Assembly: GCA_963775395.1 (NCBI GenBank)
Contig: CAVZIX010000014.1
Location: forward strand, 62,001-126,000
Direction: 5' to 3'
Source of the DNA: JAIBJN01 sp963775395
GTDB taxonomy: Bacteria > Actinomycetota > Thermoleophilia > Gaiellales > Gaiellaceae
Length of the DNA: 64,000 nucleotides
Shown: positions 60,572 to 64,000 of the stretch, one piece after another
Layout of the letters: each line of letters starts with the position of its first letter
Numbering within the stretch: the stretch's first letter is position 1
Position numbers and translations under genes: made by a program
Notes under the pieces: model-generated
Database searches by the model: none
The model's input: only the letters and a program-made list of their open reading frames with translations
What the model was told of the DNA's origin: nothing

Positions 60572-60862
60572 ATTTCCGCTCCTGTTCCAGTTCCTGGAAC
60601 GTTCGGGGTCCCGCTGTACCCTCGAACTGTGGCTCCGGCCGGCGTTTTGGGAAGCCCCCGATGAGGGGATTCGCCCCGTTCGGGCACCGACCCGGCTAGG
60701 AGGGTTTGATGGAATGGTGATCGCCTCCGGGGTGCGATGGTCGTTCCGAGGCAAGGACGCAGGGAGCGTTCGTATCGAATGAGATACGGGCGCGACTGAG
60801 GACGCAGTCCTCGGGGCGAGCAGCGCGGCCCGGCGGCACATCCACTATTTCGTCAAGCCCTC

Positions 60863-61129
60863 CTAGGTGACGTCGCAGCCCAGGTACTCGAGGGCCGTGA
60901 CGGTCTCCCGGATGAACAGATCGGCCTCGTCGCGCGTGTCGAAGCGGTACGGCCCGGGCCTGAGCGGCTCGACCCGCAGGCCCCCGAGGGGATAGACCTC
61001 GCACTCGACGAGGAACCCGTCGGGGTTCTCGACATAGCGCATGCGAACGACCTCGCGGTTTTCCTTGCGCGCAGAGCGCAGCGCCAGCTCCTGCGCCGCG
61101 CCGTCCCTCGCGCGCGCGGCCTCGCTCAT
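60863..61129 (-). CDS. Small hypothetical protein in the pilus cluster, 88 aa
   Basis: ATG 61129 overlaps the upstream thioredoxin-like gene's stop by four bases (ATGA). MSEAARARDGAAQELALRSA is a charged helix; then VVRMRYVENPDGFLVECEVY, PLGGLRVEPLRPGPYRF and DTRDEADLFIRETVTALEYL. The strand-helix pattern with P..PYRF.....A..FI.E...AL..LG resembles small proteins of unknown function in actinobacteria. Coupling implies it works with the thioredoxin-fold protein. Confidence 0.65.
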   Translation of the reverse strand: MSEAARARDGAAQELALRSARKENREVVRMRYVENPDGFLVECEVYPLGGLRVEPLRPGPYRFDTRDEADLFIRETVTALEYLGCDVT

Positions 61130-62010
61130 CGCTTTGCGTTCGTGACGGCCTGGGCGACCGTGATGCGGTCGACGGGCACGGTGAAGTGCGACTTGAGCTT
61201 CGGCCCGCGCACGAAGACAAGCACCGTCGGTGTGCCGAGGACCTCGTAGCCGATCGCCATCGCCGCGACCTGGGCTTCGCGCCTGACGTTGACGGCCACG
61301 AAGCCTGCGCCGGCGTCGAGCGCGGCCGCGCGGGCCTCGACGACCGTGGCGGCGTCGACCGACGATCCGGGCGCGTAGAAGACCACGACGACCGTGCGGT
61401 ACCGCAGGAGCATCCACTCGAGACTGTCCGTCCCCTTGGCGCTCTTGAGGTACTTGGACGCGTCGGTCGCGCAGACCGTGGCGCCGAGCCGGCGGAACGT
61501 CTTCGCAGGCTTGCCCACGATGTCGTCAACCGTCTCGAGGATGTCGATCGAGTTCACGTAGTTGCGGGCCCTGAACGCCCGGTGCGCCCGCCGGAAGGCG
61601 ATCGCGGCCCGGACGTACCGGTCCTGGAGGTCGAGAACGACGGTCTTCTGCCCCGTCGGCCAGCCGAGCGCTTCGAGGCCGGGGTTGAAGAAGCGGAAGT
61701 ACTTGTCGATCCGGTTGAACGACTGAACGAGCATCTTGCGCGTCTGGATCTGACCGATGACCTGGTCCTCGAGGCCGGCCTTGCGGCAGAGCTCGTTCGC
61801 GCCGGTCGCCCAGGCCTCGGCCGTTACGGGGCCGGGCTTGGGAGCCTTCGGCGGCGCTGGAGGCGCAGCGGGCGCGGCCGTCGTCGTGACGGGCGCGGCC
61901 ACCGGGTCGGGCCCGGGGGCGCCGCCCATGGCGTAGGCGCCGAAGCCTGCGCCGAGGAGGCCCAGGACGGCGACGGGGATGAGCACGTTGAGGCGAAGTT
62001 GCTGCCGCAT
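61126..62010 (-). CDS. Membrane-anchored thioredoxin-fold protein without CxxC, 294 aa
   Basis: I start at ATG 62010 (MRQQLRLNVLIPVAVLGLLG) because ATG 62034 would put the GCCGATAG promoter element inside the gene. One membrane helix (about 9-27), a Pro/Ala linker, a helical middle domain (about 65-180) with Cys, and a C-terminal thioredoxin-like domain (about 200-290): TVVVVFYAPGSSVDAATVVE, AGFVAVNVRREAQVAAMAIG and LGTPTVLVFVRGPKLKSHFT with cis-Pro. Where CxxC should be it reads PGSSVD, so no disulfide chemistry. Its layout recalls PilO/PilN-type inner membrane scaffolds. Lies behind pilA on the same strand but has its own promoter. Confidence 0.72.
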   Translation of the reverse strand: MRQQLRLNVLIPVAVLGLLGAGFGAYAMGGAPGPDPVAAPVTTTAAPAAPPAPPKAPKPGPVTAEAWATGANELCRKAGLEDQVIGQIQTRKMLVQSFNRIDKYFRFFNPGLEALGWPTGQKTVVLDLQDRYVRAAIAFRRAHRAFRARNYVNSIDILETVDDIVGKPAKTFRRLGATVCATDASKYLKSAKGTDSLEWMLLRYRTVVVVFYAPGSSVDAATVVEARAAALDAGAGFVAVNVRREAQVAAMAIGYEVLGTPTVLVFVRGPKLKSHFTVPVDRITVAQAVTNAKR

Positions 62011-62020
62011 TCCACGTTCC

Positions 62021-62047
62021 CTATCGGCAGCCATTCGCAGGTGCTTA
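62021..62047 (-). promoter_or_regulatory. Sigma-28-like promoter of the thioredoxin-fold gene
   Basis: Minus strand: TAAG (62047-62044), 15 bp, GCCGATAG (62028-62021), then 10 bp to ATG 62010. Confidence 0.55.
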
Positions 62048-62049
62048 AG

Positions 62050-62081
62050 GAGAAAGGGCGCGGTTTCCCGCGCCCTTTCTC
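62050..62081 (-). terminator. Hairpin terminator after pilA
   Basis: A perfect 14-bp stem (62050-62063 with 62068-62081) whose loop reads GAAA on the minus strand, a GNRA tetraloop. It lies 24 bp after the pilA stop and just before the promoter of the next gene. Confidence 0.8.
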
Positions 62082-62104
62082 GATCGTGCTCCGAAGCGTG
62101 CTAT

Positions 62105-62497
62105 TTAGCAGGCGCCGGAGACGATGTCTCCAGCCGGGCCGCCCTTCTTGTAGATGGCCTGGCCGACCGTGCTCTGGATGCAGTACGACGCGGTCGTCGC
62201 GCGGACGACCTGGACGTTCTTGATGCCGGCGTCGTAGGACGCCTTCAGGACCGCGGACGTCAGACCGGAGTAGCCGGTCGCGGTGTGGTCGGCGTAGTAC
62301 GCCTCGACACCGGGGATGGACGCGCGGACGTTCGCCTGGGCCGCCGACCGCTCCGCGCGGGAGCGGAAGCTGAGGTACGACGGGATGGCGATCGCAAGCA
62401 GGATGCCGATGATGATGATCACGACAAGGAGCTCGATAAGGGTGAAGCCACCCTCCTTCTCCGAGACGGTGATCCGGTTCCTGAGCCTCTGAATCAT
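62105..62497 (-). CDS. pilA: Major type IV pilin PilA, 130 aa
   Basis: ATG 62497 (MIQRLRNRITVSEKEGGFTL) with AAGGAAGGAG upstream. The prepilin site is EGG/FTLIELLVVIIIIGILL with +5 Glu, followed by AIAIPSYLSFRSRAERSAAQ (the classic pilin alpha-helix) and a short C-terminal head with two Cys (C..STVGQAIYKKGG...C) enclosing a D-region-like loop. Small head and simple layout point to the main pilus subunit. The terminator right behind it suggests high, separate expression. Confidence 0.93.
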   Translation of the reverse strand: MIQRLRNRITVSEKEGGFTLIELLVVIIIIGILLAIAIPSYLSFRSRAERSAAQANVRASIPGVEAYYADHTATGYSGLTSAVLKASYDAGIKNVQVVRATTASYCIQSTVGQAIYKKGGPAGDIVSGAC

Positions 62498-62653
62498 GTG
62501 CGGAACTCCTTCCTTGAACAATGCGTAAGCGTGCAGTGGCTCAAGGCAGGTATCGACAGCTGTGCAGGGGGTGGAATCCCCCTCAGTTGAGGGATTTTCT
62601 ACCCCCCTTTAGTGAAGCGGGTTCCCTGCCGATAGCTGCCGACGGGAGGACCC
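62498..62653. promoter_or_regulatory. Divergent pilA-pilT2 control region with an inverted repeat
   Basis: Between two divergent pilus genes. It contains an imperfect inverted repeat GGGGGTGGAATCCCCCTCA (62567-62585) and TGAGGGATTTTCTACCCCCC (62588-62607), which could bind a dimeric regulator or form RNA hairpins in either direction. A C6 element (62602-62607, then TTTAG) and a sigma-28-like promoter face pilT2. On the minus strand, TGTCGATACC (near 62550) may be a weaker -10 for pilA. Confidence 0.5.
62609..62635 (+). promoter_or_regulatory. Sigma-28-like promoter of the second pilT
   Basis: TTAG (62609-62612), 15 bp, GCCGATAG (62628-62635), then 18 bp with GGGAGG to ATG 62654. Confidence 0.5.
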
Positions 62654-63898
62654 ATGGAACCAACCTTGCAATCAACCCCAGAACCAGCACCGCAGCCCGG
62701 CTCCGAGCCGGCTCAGGACGCGCTCGCGAGCGCGCCCGAGGCCGCCGCACCGGCGGCTCCGCCGCCGCGCCGCGCCGCGACCTCGATCGACGACCTGCTC
62801 GAGCAGGTCGTCGTGCGCGGCGCGTCTGACCTCCACGTCACGGTCGGCTCCGAGCCCGTCATTCGCGTCAACGGCGCCCTCGAGCGGCTGGACGAGTTCA
62901 ACCGGCTCATGCCCGACGACACGCAGCGGATGCTCTACCGGATCCTCTCGACCGAGCAGCAGAAGCACTTCGAGATCAAACGCCAGATCGACATCTCCTA
63001 CTCGATCCCCGGCCTCGCGCGCTTCCGCGTGAATGTGTACTTCCAGCGCGAGAGCCTCGGCGCGGCGTTCCGCCTCATCCCTGCCGAGCTGAAGACGCTC
63101 GAGCAGCTCAATCTTCCGCCCGTCCTGCGCGATTTCACCTCGAAGCCGCGCGGGCTCGTGCTCGTCACCGGGCCGACCGGCTCGGGTAAGTCGACGACGC
63201 TCGCCGCGGTGATCGACGAGATCAACCGCACGCGCGACGACCACATCATGACCATCGAGGACCCGATCGAGTTCCTCCACCGCCACAAGCGCTGCATCGT
63301 CAACCAGCGCGAGATCGGCCCCGACGCGACGAGCTTCGCCGAGGCGCTGCGCGGCGCGCTCCGCCAGGACCCCGACGTGATCCTCCTCGGCGAGATGCGC
63401 GACCTCGAGACCATCTCGACGGCCCTGACGGCTGCCGAGACCGGCCACCTCGTCTTCGCGACCCTGCACACGCAGGATGCGCCGTCGACGGTCGACCGCC
63501 TCATCGACGTCTTCCCCGCGGCCCAGCAGGAGCAGGTGCGCGTCCAGATCGCTGGCACCCTCCAGGGGATCGTCACGCAGACGCTGCTTCCGACCTCGGA
63601 CGGCCGCGGGCGGGTCGCAGCGCTCGAGGTTCTCCTGCCCGACGACGCCGTCCGGAACCTGATCCGGCAGGCGAAGGTCGAGCAGATCTACTCGGTCATG
63701 CAGACGAACACCGCGCGCGGGATGCAGACGCTCGAGCAGGCGATGCTCGAGCTCTGCCGCTCCGGGAAGATCTCGACCGACACCGCGCTCGCGCGCTCGA
63801 GCCGGCCCGACCAGCTCAAGAGCCTCCTGCAGCGGAACGGTCTCCTGTCCTCCGACGACCCGGGCGCCACCGCGGGCCTGCGGGTGGCGGGAGGCTAG
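62654..63898 (+). CDS. pilT: PilT-family ATPase, second copy, 414 aa
   Basis: ATG 62654 with GGGAGG upstream. An Ala/Pro-rich lead (about 1-45), then DDLLEQVVVRGASDLHVTVG, Walker A VLVTGPTGSGKSTTLAAVID, Asp box DHIMTIEDPIEFLHRHKRCI, Walker B LRQDPDVILLGEMRDLETIS and His box TGHLVFATLHTQDAPSTVDR. The Met-Arg-Asp (GEMRD) and the TLHTQDA sequence are typical of PilT proper; the other copy (GELRDEETTQ) may be a PilU-like partner. It drives retraction. pilM starts two bases after its stop. Confidence 0.93.
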   Translation: MEPTLQSTPEPAPQPGSEPAQDALASAPEAAAPAAPPPRRAATSIDDLLEQVVVRGASDLHVTVGSEPVIRVNGALERLDEFNRLMPDDTQRMLYRILSTEQQKHFEIKRQIDISYSIPGLARFRVNVYFQRESLGAAFRLIPAELKTLEQLNLPPVLRDFTSKPRGLVLVTGPTGSGKSTTLAAVIDEINRTRDDHIMTIEDPIEFLHRHKRCIVNQREIGPDATSFAEALRGALRQDPDVILLGEMRDLETISTALTAAETGHLVFATLHTQDAPSTVDRLIDVFPAAQQEQVRVQIAGTLQGIVTQTLLPTSDGRGRVAALEVLLPDDAVRNLIRQAKVEQIYSVMQTNTARGMQTLEQAMLELCRSGKISTDTALARSSRPDQLKSLLQRNGLLSSDDPGATAGLRVAGG

Positions 63899-63900
63899 CG

Positions 63901-64000
63901 ATGGCGAAGCAGGTCGTCGGACTCAAGCTCGGCGCGTCGCGTCTCAACGCCGCGTGCGTGACGGTGAACGGCTCGACCGAGGTCGTCCAGCTCGCCAGCT
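63901..64000 (+). CDS. pilM: Start of pilM (partial)
   Basis: ATG 63901 behind GGGAGG reads MAKQVVGLKLGASRLNAACV and continues to the window edge. VVGL.(L/I)G(A/S)S.L.A..V is the opening phosphate-1 loop of PilM, the actin-like cytoplasmic pilus assembly protein. Position directly after pilT, where pilMNO genes often follow pilBTC or pilT, supports it. Only 33 codons are visible. Confidence 0.8.
   Translation, partial: MAKQVVGLKLGASRLNAACVTVNGSTEVVQLAS

Noticed and set aside
60714..60782. 22-codon open frame with AGGAGGG upstream (MVIASGVRWSFRGKDAGSVR...)
   Set aside because: A ribosome-binding-like run is present, but the peptide is very short, no family or conservation can be judged, and it lies in a spacer between minus-strand genes.
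60799..60813. Small hairpin GAGGAC-GCA-GTCCTC as terminator of the 88-aa gene
   Set aside because: Only a 6-bp stem, about 50 bp past the stop and without a T-tract; too weak to list.

Overview
The window is about 64 kb of very GC-rich DNA with dense genes on both strands, short intergenic gaps and no insertion sequence, prophage or CRISPR array that I can see. The gene content points to a high-GC actinobacterium, most likely of the Thermoleophilia type: ThyX-type thymidylate synthase, FolE2-type GTP cyclohydrolase, an actinobacterial-style RpoD, ECF sigma/anti-sigma pairs, and several secreted protein families I associate with that class. The class assignment is inference from families, not from a marker tree.

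Layout. 1-5 kb: a partial membrane protein, a DUF2188 protein, secreted and small proteins, a cysteine-free HesB/IscA-like protein and a methyltransferase. 5-16.5 kb: a signalling block (multi-PAS/GAF histidine kinase, an ECF sigma factor with a membrane extension, two response regulators, a hybrid histidine kinase and an HD-GYP protein in a row) plus secreted proteins. 16.5-20 kb: a lipoprotein/MFS/membrane-protein operon. 20-29 kb: a divergent pair of large secreted metallopeptidases (M14 and M36), then a polar amino-acid ABC transporter operon broken by seven +1 frameshifts. 29-38.7 kb: another secreted metalloprotease, thyX, an ECF sigma/anti-sigma pair, an SDR protein, superoxide dismutase, plsY, folE2, a histidine-kinase-like protein and a membrane HD-GYP protein. 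38.7-50.5 kb: a large secreted protein, mutM, asparaginase II, rpoD, a membrane glycosyltransferase, small proteins, a CDF transporter, a META lipoprotein, a methyltransferase and tRNA-Tyr. 50.5-64 kb: a type IV pilus cluster (two pilT, pilB, pilD, pilA, pilX-like and minor pilin genes, start of pilM) interleaved with a lytic transglycosylase/M23 fusion, a PASTA protein, a TadG-like vWA protein and a thioredoxin-fold protein without its CxxC.

How it fits together. The secreted peptidases, asparaginase and the (broken) amino-acid importer suggest a life on protein. The pilus cluster appears to be wired as a regulon: at least seven start sites carry a T-N-A-R / 15-bp spacer / GCCGATA element, the classic sigma-28 (FliA/SigD/WhiG) promoter shape, usually 7-18 bp before the start codon. 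One of them lies outside the cluster, before the membrane glycosyltransferase. Two HD-GYP c-di-GMP phosphodiesterase-type genes could feed into the same surface behaviour.

The most unusual observations are (1) this putative sigma-28 pilus regulon with near-leaderless spacing, (2) seven single-base insertions confined to one three-gene ABC operon, and (3) two housekeeping genes, mutM and plsY, whose full-length products can only be started at ATT and ATA.
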